From Punctularia strigosozonata HHB-11173 SS5 (taxonomy: Eukaryota; Basidiomycota; Agaricomycetes; Corticiales; Punctulariaceae), in NCBI RefSeq assembly GCF_000264995.1, contig NW_006767435.1, positions 1,175,523 through 1,239,522 on the forward strand: a stretch of 64,000 bases of DNA, in the 5' to 3' direction. Numbering within the stretch: the first letter of the stretch is position 1; every line of letters begins with the position of its first letter. Shown piece by piece: positions 22,639 through 33,687 of this stretch. Under the pieces are notes generated by a model. It ran no database searches, was not told the origin of the DNA, and was given only the letters and a program-made list of their open reading frames with translations. Both the position numbers and the translations under genes were made by a program.

Positions 22639-25600
22639 TTACGCCCCGCCCTGCTCCTTCTGCCAGACCGTCCACTCCTCATGTAACTTCTTCTGATTTC
22701 CCCAATCCTTCGTCGCCTTCTTGATAGCATTCTTGCTGAGCTCCTTCCCCTCGCCGTCCGTAAGCGGTATGCCCTTGTCGTCCCAGCTGCCATACGTCCC
22801 CTCCGGCACGTTCGGGGGCTTGAACATTTCTTCGGGAGGGACCCGCCCCTTCTCGAGCCGGGCGATCCGCTTCCGACGCTCGGCCTCGGCCCGTGCAGCT
22901 TTCTCGGCGGCCTTTGCTTCTTGCGCTGCACGCTTCTCGTCACGGGCCCGGATGAGATCCGCCGGATTCACGAGTTTGACGAGCGCCTTCCCATCTACGA
23001 GCAAGGATCTGCGATCAGCCTGGGAAACGGAGGCCCGGGACACGGTTTACGTGCATACCATCCTGATCGTCGAGAGCTACACCCAAGGGGACCAGATCGT
23101 TGTCGCGGAGCTTGTCGCAAAGGGTCAAGATCTCCTTCAGTGCGTTCTCGCGGTTTGCGATGGCCACCTGACGGACGCTGTCTCGGAACGAGGACAAGGT
23201 GCGCAAGTAGGGCATCAGGATCTCCTCTCGCTGTTCATTGGATGTTATGAGATCAGAGGCCGAGGGAGGATCGGGTTCGCGACATACGTTGACATTCTCC
23301 TCGCCCTCGGGCCGTTCCTGGCCCCAACCGAGCTCGCGACGTTCACCTTCGCCAAGGCCGAACATCCGCAGCATGTCGCCCACCCATCTTGCGTTGTTTT
23401 CGATAACAGTCACGTTCACGTTTGCAGCGCCGCGCGCATTGATGTATATATTCGTCTTGGAGACGAGCTCGCGAAGCACGTTGAGCGCCTCCGGCGTGTT
23501 GAACGAGTCGCACAGTGCAGCGCGGAACGCAGTCTGACTCTGATGTAAACTAGCTCCACCGACCTCATGTCAGCATATACCCAATCTGGGAGCTGGAAGA
23601 CTCATCACCTGTCCACCAGTTCGCGCTCAGGCGTCTCATACCCGTGGTGGGAATCGACCTTCGGTCCGCGAGCCCGCGCCTGATCAATCAACGCTTTCAC
23701 GTTTGTGAAGAAGTTCTGGAACGCTCCGGTGAGCAAACGCGAGCAAGACCCAGAAACGGAGATGATATACAGACGTTGAACGCCGCTTCGATGGTTTTCA
23801 CTTCGCCGGACATGCTCGCCTCCGAGAAATCGACTTTGGCGTTCCATTGTTGGGTGAGGAACGCCAGACGAAGCTGACGCGCGCTGTAACGTTGCAGGAT
23901 TTCCTGCGTTCGCAAGGCGCGTGAGCTCCCACCTCCTCAGCCGACGGCATACCCCCACACGACACGTACGTCAATGGTGATGAAATTCTTCAGGGACTTG
24001 CTCATCTTCAGACCCTCGATGTGCAGATGACCCGTGTGCAAAAAGTAATTGACCCATGACCCGCAGTTATGGTAGGCCTGGTCCAATGGCAAAAGGTTAA
24101 CTCCCATGCTATGCAGCAGGCCCGGGAGAAGCAGAGGGCCAGCTGACCTCGGATTGCGCGAGCTCGTTGTCATGATGTGGGAACGCGAGATCTATGCCTC
24201 CAGAGTGAATGTCGATCTTCGGTCCCAGGACGGCGCTGGCCATGACGGAGCATTCCAGGTGCCAGCCCGGCCGGCCGGGGCCCCACGGCGACGGCCACGA
24301 CGGCTCGCCGGGTTTCGACGATTTCCACAATGCAAAGTCCGCTTTGGACTTCGTCTTGGATTTCACGGACAGCGCGCCTGGATAAAGCAAGTGGGTGGGT
24401 TATCTCGTCACGACGGGCATGTATATATGCTGGCTATGAAACGAACCTTCGCCCTCCGCCCGCAGATCTTCGTTGCCTTTGCTCCATGGCTCGATCTTCG
24501 CGTACTCGTGGCCGTTCTTGCCGTCAAATGCTTCGACGTCGAACCAGACGCTCCCGTCAGCCTCGTAGGCGTAGCCGTTCTGGATGATCTTCTCCACGAA
24601 CGCGACATTCTCGGGAACGTACTCGGAGACGCGGGTGAGAGTGTCGGGGTCTCGGACACGCAGGCGGCGCATGTCGTTGAAGAATTGATCCTCCCAGTAC
24701 GCTGCGAGTTTGCGGAAGATGGACGGATCGGTGACAGATGCACCGTACTATTCAACATACGATAAGGGAGTGGTCGAAGACTCGGGTGAAGACTGGACTA
24801 CGTACCTGCTGGTCCAAGGAAATCGCCAGGACATCCTTTGCCTCCTCGATCAGGCGATGCGCGGCCTCTTGGCTCGTATCACCGGACTTGAGTGCAGACT
24901 CTGCAGCAGCGATCGCGTTGAACGTCCTGTTCTACTGCACGTAAGCTATAACCGAGGTCGATCGCGCATACATCCAGGACTCACGGCAGAATTGAAGTTC
25001 ATCTCGAACTTCTCGTCGCGTTTGAGCCCTTCGGCGCGCCAGTTCTTGTCATTGAACCTCTGTACGAGCGACGGCCAGGATTCGGCTTCTTTCCCAGGCG
25101 CCGGGAGATCCTCCGCTGGCAAACCCTTGGATAATTTCTTGGAGAGAATGAACGCAGCCCATGATTCGCGGGTTTCGTTGACGAAAGAAGGAGTGAGAAC
25201 TGTCGTTCTTTCGCGCAGCTGTTCGATGAGGTGATTCTGTCGGGCACGTAGGATGATCTAGGGCAGAGGATGAGATGTGCTTCACAGACGCATGCCAGTG
25301 AACGCACGCACTTTGTCGTCTATGTCGGTCACATTCATGACGAAATGGACGTCGTATCCAAAGTAGTCCGTCATTATCCTCCGCAGGACGTCCTGAGTGA
25401 CATAGTTCCTGCAACCTGAGTCAGTCGCAAGGCTCCCAAAGGAGTATAAGAAGAACCCCACCTCGCGTGCCCCATATGTGACGAGTCGTATACTGTTGGC
25501 CCGCAGTTATACCATTTGACGTGTCGTCCATCTTCGGGTATGAAATCAGTCTGCAGGATCGGGCTTGGTCACCTTTCAAGCGAGGGAAAGAGTAGCTAGT

Positions 25601-25832
25601 ATACCTTCGACCTAGTCAACGAGTTGTAAACTTTCAAGACAGGTTCTTCCGTGCGACGCGTAGGGGGTGTCCAAGATGACTGGTAGCTTGAAGAAGCCAT
25701 CCTTATATTACAGTACAGATGTCCAGAAGTTGCAATTGGGCCCGTTGCAGGCTTGTATGTCGTGAGCTGGCCTCCTCTTGGTCGTGGTGGACTGAAAGAT
25801 CGATATAGATTTCTTGGAAACGCCAGCCACAT
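22639..25832 (-). CDS. Cysteinyl-tRNA synthetase, likely cytosolic and mitochondrial
   Basis: Twelve exons: 25605-25700, 25462-25550, 25312-25408, 24985-25257, 24806-24931, 24447-24747, 24148-24377, 23970-24077, 23775-23903, 23609-23715, 23059-23537 and 22639-22994. From the ATG at 25700 they give 796 aa with consistent phases. It charges tRNA-Cys with cysteine. Class I signatures are present: HMGH at 57-60, KMSKS at 428-432, Zn-binding Cys48 in [19 protein letters not shown], and the His pair in FPHHDNE (395-396). The helical tRNA-binding part follows ([17 protein letters not shown]). The C-terminal tail is charged and Lys/Glu/Ala-rich, as in eukaryotic enzymes. An in-frame upstream ATG at 25832 adds 44 residues with seven basic and no acidic residues. 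That looks like a mitochondrial presequence, so one gene may serve both compartments by alternative starts. Confidence 0.93.
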
Positions 25833-26422
25833 GCAAGTCCGCCTGATATCTGGCGTGATTTGAACTCACGGAGGAGTCAACGGAGAAAGACCGATTTGTT
25901 TCAGGAATAGAGAGATCAGCCATCGACGGGGTGCCCATCCGTTGCTGTCCACGTGCATGTTCAGCGTTGAGTATGGGGCGCCGGCGTCGCATTGCGGTCA
26001 GTGTCACAATCTTGCACTCCCTCTATGGACCTTCTCAAATCTTGACACCCGATTCAGCAAATTAATGCATGTTTGACAACTAACTGGACAGCATCACGCT
26101 GAGCCGCCAACGCGCCCAACTTGTGGTTTTGCGCCCAGGAATAACGGCAGCTATACATCATCTCGATAGTCAGTTTACTGTCGAATGCGAAGTCCGTCAT
26201 GACTTTCAATGCTTCGAAAAACCTTGAAGTGAACGACGCAAGGCATAACACCGTAGTGTATGATGTTGTAAGAACGACCCCCTGTCGACACTTAACTGGA
26301 AGGAGCAATGCCTGACTAGGTTCTCCCGCACTACCCTCGAACCGCGAAGTTAACACGTGTGGACTTCTATATAATAACAATCGCCCCGTTTATGAGTTTC
26401 GACTCGTTCTCCAGATTACTCA
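25833..26422. other. Divergent upstream region, CysRS / RING-IFI6-type gene
   Basis: About 0.6 kb between two divergent genes. No gene is visible; it should contain both promoters. Confidence 0.4.
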
Positions 26423-27094
26423 ATGACTCCGCCCCACCACATCACTTTCCCCGTCCAAGGTGATTGAGACTGTTTCTGTGTACTGGCCCATCTCACGAAC
26501 GGCGCCTCTACAGATGATGAGCATGCTCGATGCGCGTGCTGCCTGATAGACTTCATTGCGGCCGACCGAAGCTTGATCCTGACTACCTGCGGGCTCAAGT
26601 ATCACACAGTCTGCTTCCAGCGCCTATCCGAAACCGAAGAGAAATGTGAAAAGTGCGGGTGAGTAACACTCACGCGCCATTCTGCTTTTGATGCTGACAT
26701 TCCATGCACGACGTCAGCGAGCCACTGTCAAAGAAAAACAAGTTGCAGATTGCCGGACTCGCCGCCGCAGGCGTGGTAGGAGGCGTCCTCCTGGCGCCAA
26801 TCGTTGCTCCGGCTGCGCTCGGTCTGGTCGGCTTCGGCGCAGCTGGTCCGGTAGCTGGTATGTGATCCCATTGTCGTCCTATCTGTCAGCCATGTGCTCA
26901 GCGTATGCTACATCTACGTAGGGGGCATCGCCGCAGGTATTCAAGCAGGTATCGGCAACGTCGCCGCTGGCTCGCTCTTCGCAGCTTGCCAAAGCGTTGC
27001 GATGGGGGGAGCCTTACCGGCTACATGGGCAGCAATAGGTGGTCTCATCGGCGGAGGTGCCGCCGCTGGAGCTGCCGCTGCCAATCGCAGATAA
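26423..27094 (+). CDS. RING-like zinc finger fused to an IFI6/IFI27-type membrane domain
   Basis: Four exons, 26423-26459, 26514-26658, 26718-26857 and 26922-27094, give 164 aa with phases 1, 2 and 1 agreeing. Residues 20-61 carry a compact RING-like Cys/His set: C20-x2-C23, C39, H44, C47, then C58-x2-C61. One of the eight usual ligands is missing (Phe48/Arg50 where Cys would be). From about residue 71 the protein is a Gly/Ala-rich hydrophobic region (AGVVGGVLLAPIVAPAALGL, GFGAAGPVAGGIAAGIQAGI, ALPATWAAIGGLIGGG). This matches the interferon-induced 6-16/ISG12 family, which is found in animals, plants and fungi and linked to mitochondria, ER and cell death in animals. The C-terminus ends NRR. 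The two-part architecture, cytosolic zinc finger plus membrane hairpins, suggests a membrane-tethered ubiquitin ligase or adaptor, but that is inference. A shorter start at 26704 would remove the finger; the splice sites favour the long form. Confidence 0.8.
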
Positions 27095-27936
27095 AAGGCA
27101 TCAACAAGTTTGTACTTTAGCGATCACGGAATCTGACCGCACACTCGTTCGCGACTTGACGTATCGTTCAGTGCCGGGCTCAAACATCGACGCGAGATTA
27201 TGGCGTATTGTAGTTCGACTGCAATCATGTCTCTGAGGAGGTATGCGCAGTAGCGCACAGACGCTTCACCCGGGCACCGGGGAGATGAGTCGCGCAGCTT
27301 CACGGCATATTACCTTCGATTCACAACAGGCGTGGAGTCCAAATGTACTCCAGTGTTCCCCCTCGTTCATAGCTTGCGAGGTGCCCTACAGGTCCTTGAT
27401 TAAGACCACACAGTCTATTCATACAATGTTAAACAAGTGACATACATGCACGCATCATTCACATGTTTTCTGGGTTTCTCGAGGCTGAGCATACTACCAC
27501 TTGATTAACTGTGAACAAGTTTCATGGAGTATCTGGAACGCGCATGGAAGATGGAAGAGGAAGAAAGCAACTGCGCATGACTGATATGAGCAACTCTCAT
27601 TGCAGCTTTGTCTCTTGCGCATGCAGGCACGACCATATTCATGTCCAAGGCTTCGTGTGCAGTGGGCGAGGCGCATGATGTATCGCGGTCATAGCTGCGG
27701 ACGTCGCTCACAGCTAAGCATCGTCCGTCTCGGGTGACCTGATGTCGAGTCATGGATATCATCTTGTACATACAACACTTCATTAACCAGACGTCGCGTA
27801 CACGTTTCCTACGCTACAAACGAGGAGCAGCCCTGGCCCATATCATGCAACATCAAGCATAGCGTAACACTTATCGTTCTTAATCAATCCAGTCGCCTTA
27901 TCACTCGAACGACATTTCATTCCCACCTTCAAGTGA
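27095..27936. other. Intergenic, convergent 3' ends
   Basis: About 0.84 kb between the convergent RING-IFI6-type and Cue5-like genes. No gene seen. Confidence 0.45.
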
Positions 27937-29452
27937 CTATGCATCGTGCGTCGAGGGCTTCGCGGTGTTCGCGTCCGGTTCTTCAGGTGAAGCGTACATA
28001 TCATCGTCATCTTCGGTTGGTTGCCGCTGCGATTGCGGATCGCGCAGCAGCGAAACCGGTTTCTTCGGGAGTAAGCCGATCTTGGCTGTAGAGCAGACCA
28101 AAAGTTAGGCATGAACGCTACGCCAGAGCAACGAGGAACTCGTACTGGGATCGATGCTGGAAGTAGGAGGGCCCGTGCTGGTCGGCGGGCGTGAAGCGTC
28201 GTTGGAAGGCGATGAGACGCTCCTCGGGGGGCTACCGGGTCCGAGTTTGGCTCCGGGAGCGCTGCTTGGCGCAACACCAGATCGTGGAGGGCTTCCTGGA
28301 CCAAGATCGTAACCATGCACAGGAGCCGAGGGAGGTGAAGCAGAGGAAGGCGCATAGTACGACTGTTGGCCTGCTGGAGGTTGCGCCGGAGGCTGGTACT
28401 GCTGGTCCGTACCGGCTGTACCCCAGTTCGGGGCAGCGTCCTGACCCGATCCTTGGCCTGGTCTGCGACGGAGAATGACCTCGTTAGCTTCGCGTCAGTC
28501 CCGAGCCCATATCTACACTTACCGTCCGGTGTCATACTCGTTGATCTTGGCTTTAACCTTGTTGAACAGCGAGTTGAAGGTCTTCTTGCCCGCTATGATG
28601 CAAGCTCAGCACGACGACAAGCAGAGATAGTAATGGAACGACATACTCTCCGCGATCTTGCTGAACTGCTCTTGGATCTCCGCGAAATCGCCCTGGCCAG
28701 CCTGCCTCTCCGGTCGCTCCCACGCGCCGTCGTCGTAGGAATCCCGCCTTCGTCTGTCCTCCCGGCGTTGCCATTGCTGCCCCTGAGCGGGTTGCGCAGC
28801 TTGCCAGGTGTGTTCTCCGTCGCCTTGTTGAGCGGCCCACGCGGCTTCATGTTGCTGCTGTTCCTCGAGCATAAGACGGCGTGCGAATTCCTCGTCCAAG
28901 TCGGTTTGCGAGCGCTGCGATGCGACGCGATGTTATGAGTTTGACCGCCTAAGAGTTGGCCCAGCGAAGGACTTACGGGAGCCGTTGGCTGCTCTTGAGG
29001 CCTAAAGTCCGGATCGCTCATGCCTAGAAGCGTATCGATCGCACGAGCTTCGTCCCAGTTCACGGACTGGAGAATGGCTTGCCTACGGCGACCATGAGCC
29101 CGGCTCGCGTCATCTAGGTGGCGAAATCTTACAGAGTCTCCGTATCAAAGTCCGGGAACATGCCCTTGAGATTCGTGATGCGTGGATCCTCCTGAGGACG
29201 TGGTGGCAAAGCAGGTGTCGGGGCAGAGTTGACTGCATGGTCATCGCCAAAGGGATTGCCGTGGCTTGTCGACGGCGGGGGCGGGGTAGGCGCAGACTCT
29301 GCAATGGTGGGCAATCCTGTCATCGTGGAGGGAATCGGGGGGCTTGTCGTCGTGGAGGGCTCTGAGGCCTGGGTTGCTGCGGCATGGCTAGTCACATCGG
29401 GGTCCGGTGCTGTGGTTCCTGCAGGTTCGTGGGCACCATCGTCGGAAGTCAT
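27937..29452 (-). CDS. Cue5-like CUE-domain protein (ubiquitin-binding adaptor)
   Basis: Six exons, 29133-29452, 28977-29082, 28647-28914, 28523-28592, 28146-28462 and 27937-28085, give 409 aa. After a disordered Pro/Ser/Thr N-terminus, residues about 91-134 form a CUE domain (RITNLKGMFPDFDTETLQAI, ILQSVNWDEARAIDTLLGM) with the conserved Met-Phe-Pro and di-Leu motifs that contact ubiquitin. A Gln/Arg-rich helix with DEEFARRLMLEEQQ follows, then the family block KKTFNSLFNKVKAKINEYD. The C-terminal half is disordered and contains two copies of GPGSPPRS. The layout fits fungal Cue5, a receptor that links ubiquitinated cargo to Atg8 in selective autophagy of aggregates. I could not assign the Atg8-interacting motif with confidence. 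The gene has a normal length for the family. Confidence 0.82.
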
Positions 29453-29767
29453 GCTTGTCGATTATTCGGGTTGGTGGATGGTCACAGTCCGAATTGGAGG
29501 AAGTCCGAGAGGGTATGGTCGTGGTTCGAAGGCAACTTAGTGGTCGTTATACCGCCGCCGGACGCGCAGTAGTTGCATCGCTTCAAGTCATCGCGAATAT
29601 CATGACGCGCAGCCATGCCTTATCTGGGATCTCACGCATCCTCGATCCATCGGTCCACTCTCACAACATACAGCATGCTAGATGCTAGTCCACTCATGCT
29701 GACTGGCATGCACCCAAGCATAATCTTCACGCAACTATGACAACATCCAGAGCCGTGATCGTTATCC
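29453..29767. other. Short spacer
   Basis: About 0.3 kb between the Cue5-like start and the GLTP stop. It should hold the Cue5-like promoter; no gene seen. Confidence 0.45.
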
Positions 29768-30539
29768 TCAGAAGCCCTTGCCGTAGCCGCCCTTCTCGTA
29801 GAACGTCTCCAGCCTGGTCACGATCGACGAAAGCGCGTCCAACCACTGGTTCAGCTCCGCATCGAGCTTGTCCGACGGGACGGACGGGCCGCCCGCGGGG
29901 TCCGCCGCGAGCTTCTCGTAGAAAGTCGCGCGGTACGGGCACGCCTTCATGGCGACGCTGAAGATGCCCTTCACGACGAAGTTGTGGAACTTCTTGAGCG
30001 TGACCTCGTACGACTTGGTGAACGCGGCCGAGAGCTCCTCGCTCTTGTTCGCTTGCGCGTTCTGGAGCGCCTTGCAGGTGAAGGAGAGCCCACGGAGGAG
30101 CCACATCAGGCCCTCCGTCGCGGTGCGCTTCTTCTCGCCTTGCTCGTTCTTCACGAGCTCCTCGAGCGTGGCCGATTGGGCGGGAGCAGCATCGTATCGG
30201 GCGCGGATTTTCTTGTAGATCTTGCTCAGGCCTTTTGCAGCTTGCAAGACGAATCTGACAGGCGCACCGTAACATTGCCCTTCAAGTCGGACTGGACAGC
30301 CGAGAAGGCAGCGGACCCCAGCAGATCTAGTGCATCTGATCAGGTACTATCATTCATTGAAGCTAATGTGACTCACCGAACATGCCAATAAGACCGTTCG
30401 TGGCCTCGAGGAACTGTAGAGTGTCGACGCCAGCGTCGGTCACTTCGACTGTGGCGAAGGACTACATGTCCCATCAGAGCACGTTCAGATGATGAACGGG
30501 TGCTCGCGGTACCTTAACAGTTTCGAGATACGGAGCCAT
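29768..30539 (-). CDS. Glycolipid transfer protein (HET-C2 family)
   Basis: Four exons, 30513-30539, 30377-30461, 30268-30326 and 29768-30211, give 204 aa, the usual GLTP length. The first exon codes only nine residues (MAPYLETVK). The glycolipid recognition site is complete: Asp51, Asn55 and Lys58 in SDLKGNVTK, Trp94 in GLMWLLRGL and His133 in KKFHNFVVKG. These correspond to Asp48, Asn52, Lys55, Trp96 and His140 of human GLTP. The protein is soluble and moves glycosphingolipids between membranes. In Podospora the orthologue is HET-C2, a vegetative-incompatibility determinant. A frame from 30247 avoids the last intron but destroys the Lys58 block, so the spliced form is preferred. It is divergent from the fRMsr gene. 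Confidence 0.92.
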
Positions 30540-30852
30540 TTCGTGAGGATGGTCGTGAACAGTAAGGTGGGTGTGCTGGCAAGAGGGCAGGGACTGCTGG
30601 TCGTATGCTGATGGCGCAGGACCCAGATCTGATCAGCGCGCCTGGGGCTGTAGTGATCGGGGTTATCTAATCTTTACACTGCCACACTGACTGCCGGAAT
30701 TTGCCGGCGTTGGAAAATGCGAATTTCGCCATCTTTTCGCTCGTTGTGGCCATTTTCACGACCATCCATCGTCCCGACGTGATGGACTTGTCTCCGCTTC
30801 ACTCAGGTCGACGACCTAGGAGCACACTACCTGACAATACGTGATATAAACG
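30540..30852. promoter_or_regulatory. Divergent promoter region, GLTP / fRMsr
   Basis: About 310 bp separates two divergent start codons, so the promoters must be close or shared. A GATATAAAC sequence lies just before the fRMsr ATG, too close to be an ordinary TATA box. No gene seen. Confidence 0.35.
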
Positions 30853-31572
30853 ATGCCTCACGCGGATTCTGCGCTTGTGCCGCCTCACATTCAGTCGAAG
30901 GCGGACTTCTGGAGCCACGTTCATCTACAACTGTCTGCTCTCCTAGAGGGCCAGAGGAATTGGGTAAGTCAGTCTTATCACGATTCGTTAGGAAAGTCTG
31001 AAAACAGGTTGCAGGTCACCAACTTGTCCAACGCGGCGTCGTTGATATATGCCTCGTTGCTTGCCTTCCCTCTGCATTTTGGTGCCGATGAGCGAGCGGT
31101 GAACTGGTGTGGTCAGTTCCTTACGTCGCCTTTTTCCATGTTGTCACACTCATTCAGTTCGTCAGGATTTTACCTCATATCCACGTTGTTCCCTACTCCG
31201 CTCTTCACCGCCACGTCCGAACGCACCAACACCCCAAAGCAACTTCTGCTGGCCCCGTTCTGTGGTAAACCGGCTTGCCAATTCATCCAAGTATCTCCTC
31301 CTGAGAGAGCCCGCGGAGTGTGCGCCACCGCTTATGTCCAGAGAAGAACCGTCCTCGTTCCCGACGTCGAGGCATTCCCCGGGCACATCGCCTGCGATGG
31401 CGAGACGAAGAGCGAGATCGTGGTACCACTCATCCTGAAGCGGGACGGCGAAGAAGACGTAAACCTTGGCGTCCTCGATCTGGATTGCCTAGCTCTCGCG
31501 GGGTTCACGGAGGAGGACCAGGTCGGGTTGGAGAGAATCGCCCAGATGCTCGTTGCGGCGTGCGATTGGTAG
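30853..31572 (+). CDS. Free methionine-(R)-sulfoxide reductase (GAF domain)
   Basis: Three exons, 30853-30963, 31015-31111 and 31166-31572, give 204 aa. The whole protein is one GAF domain of the fRMsr type. It reduces free methionine-R-sulfoxide with thioredoxin, protecting the cytosol from oxidation. The catalytic cysteines are present with family spacing: Cys107 (GKPAC), Cys122 (ARGVC) and Cys146 (GHIAC), matching Cys84, Cys94 and Cys118 of the bacterial enzyme. The hallmark SEIVVPL follows. N-terminal ALLEGQRNW and the NWCGFYL segment also fit. There is no signal peptide. Length and motifs are normal, so the gene looks functional. Confidence 0.93.
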   Translation: MPHADSALVPPHIQSKADFWSHVHLQLSALLEGQRNWVSQSYHDSLGKSENRLQVTNLSNAASLIYASLLAFPLHFGADERAVNWCGQFLTSPFSMLSHSFSSSGFYLISTLFPTPLFTATSERTNTPKQLLLAPFCGKPACQFIQVSPPERARGVCATAYVQRRTVLVPDVEAFPGHIACDGETKSEIVVPLILKRDGEEDVNLGVLDLDCLALAGFTEEDQVGLERIAQMLVAACDW

Positions 31573-32098
31573 TCGCGAGTCGGGAGAGGAAGAATCGTCG
31601 TCTCGATACGTTTCGTTGGCCACTGTTCGGGTTCACAAGAGTGGCGGACAGCCAATAATCATGTTTCTGGAGAGTATCGGGAGCACAACATGCTATAGTC
31701 CTTGTGGGATATCGTGTAAACGACATCCCCAGATCCTCGGAGCATCGACTTCCGCTAGTCCGCTGATCACAGTATATTGGAATCACTGCCGTAATAACTC
31801 AGGGTAACAGCACACAGGAATATCAAACCAAAACAAGCTTGCACGAGTCAGGAGAGGTCATGAGTGCTTGCCAAGTGCTTGCACATGCAAAAATATAGCC
31901 GAAGTCTGAACCTCCGATTATATCGGACCAAGGGCTGTGGCGCACCGTAAATCACGTTCACTTCGCCATGTCCCTTGCGCGCAACACACACTGCAGACGG
32001 AGACGGCCGTCTCCTACATGCCTCAACGCTTTCGAGGGCCCTAGCCTCACCTAAAGCACCAAATCCTTGCGGAAACGTCTCTAGCTCATGCTTGATTG
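31573..32098. other. Intergenic
   Basis: About 0.5 kb between tandem plus-strand genes; presumably the fRMsr 3' flank and the CRAL-TRIO promoter. No gene seen. Confidence 0.45.
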
Positions 32099-33687
32099 AT
32101 GGAGGCGACGCTCGCGAAGAACTACGAGCTCCTACAATCGGAGTACAACAGCTACTCAGCGGATGTTCTGCAGCTGCAGAGCGAGCTACGGAACCAGTAT
32201 CTGCCTTCGCTAGCAGCTGAACTAGACATTTCCCAAGAGGATGTGCAATGGGCGCAGGAGTGGATAGACGACCGACGTAGGTTCCGTTCCATATCTGTAG
32301 CTCCTTGTCTTAACTACCACATGACCCACAGAAACCATCTTTCGTATACTTCGGGTGAGTTCGATTCTGCATACAACGAAATGTAACCTAATTCATTGAC
32401 AGCGGAACTCGTTCGAAACAGACCCGACCTCCAAAGTCCTCGAAGACACGTTGAGATGGCGACTGTCCACCGTACCGCGTCGACCTGGTCCAGAGATAAA
32501 GCCCTTCTTCCGTCTCCTCCCTTCAACATGCAAAGACCCTCAAGGGCGCCCCATCATCGTCCTCAGGTCTCGTGATCCGCTACCTAGCGGAAACACCCTG
32601 AGGGACGAAGTGCTCTGGTGGATGGAATGCCTCCGGATCAACCTTCTTCAGCTGAACGCCGCTATTGGCGATGGAGACTGGCCAGTTCTGCAGTATGCCG
32701 TGCTGATAGACGTGTCGGGTGCAACAATGAGAAACTTTGTATGTGCGTTCTCGCTCCTCGCGCCTTGCGCGAACCACTTGCATGGGTTGCATCGCTGACA
32801 TATGCTCGCCTATAGAACCCGGAAATGCTCTCATATTGTACACGCGAGGTATCGCCGAGGTATCCGGGCATGTTCGGTGTGGTTTGCATGGTGAATCACA
32901 CTTGGGCACACTCCGGTATGTGGAGCATCGTGAAGTAAGTGGTTTTGTCGTGCTTCCCACCATCGAACAGTGATCTGACAGATATCACTTCCAGGCGCTT
33001 GCTCCCTGAAGCTGCTTTATCCAGAATATTCTTCCCGTCCACTAAAGAGTTACTCTCTTACTTCGGGTGTGCTGCATTACCACAAGGTGGGCAGCATTCC
33101 TCGTACCATCGATTGCTGAATGAGTTGATCACCCGTTTGCAGATTATGGGGGCGACTTGGCTTCCCTCCTCGAGCTTGAGAACCCCCTCTTAGACTTCGT
33201 CAAACCGGATACCCCTGCCGAATCATCCAACGAGCCCACTCCACCGGATAGCTCCTGCACTTCCGAAGACGAACCCTCAAATCATATCCAAACCATGGAA
33301 CAAGATCGATATCTGCATCGCATACCCTCACTCATTCCCACCTCGGTGCTCAACCCATTCTGGGGCTACCCCGTGACATTTTCATACCCCTTCTCGTCGT
33401 CTTCGTCCGATGCGCGATCACCGGCGCGACCCCCGATCCGCGCTCACCATCACTCTTCGTCGGTCCCTTACCTACGACACGGACGGCGGCGAAAACGCGA
33501 TCTGCTGCGCACACTCGCGCTCCTCTGGTGGACGCGCTGGCGGGGCACGCTCAGGATCGTATTCGTATTGTGCCTGCTCGCTGTACTCTGCGCTGCGAAG
33601 TCCCGGCGGGGGAAGACCTTCGTTGCATTGAATAGGCTGTTGCATGCACTCCGGGTTCCGCGGACAACGCAAAGAACGCTAGGATGA
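32099..33687 (+). CDS. CRAL-TRIO (Sec14-like) protein with C-terminal membrane anchor
   Basis: Six exons, 32099-32276, 32332-32354, 32403-32738, 32816-32934, 32995-33086 and 33143-33687, give 430 aa. The N-terminal 60 residues are a charged helical segment. The CRAL-TRIO domain spans about residues 95-265. It has DPQGRPIIVL, VLQYAVLIDVSGATMRN, PGMFGVVCMVNHTWAHSG, then RIFFPSTKELLSYF and ALPQDYGGD at its end. These proteins bind and exchange phosphoinositides or other lipids. The following 100 residues are disordered and Pro/Ser-rich. Near the C-terminus a single hydrophobic helix (IVFVLCLLAVLCAAK) is flanked by Arg/Lys-rich stretches. That suggests tail-anchored attachment to ER or another membrane, unusual for soluble Sec14 proteins. 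The fifth-intron donor GTGGGC was chosen because it gives the conserved DYGGD. Confidence 0.85.

Noticed and set aside
30211-30247. Unspliced reading of GLTP through the last intron
   Set aside because: It is in frame for a while (LQAAKGLSKIYKK) but removes the conserved junction GNVTKIRARYD; the 56-nt intron with a CCTGAGC branch restores it.
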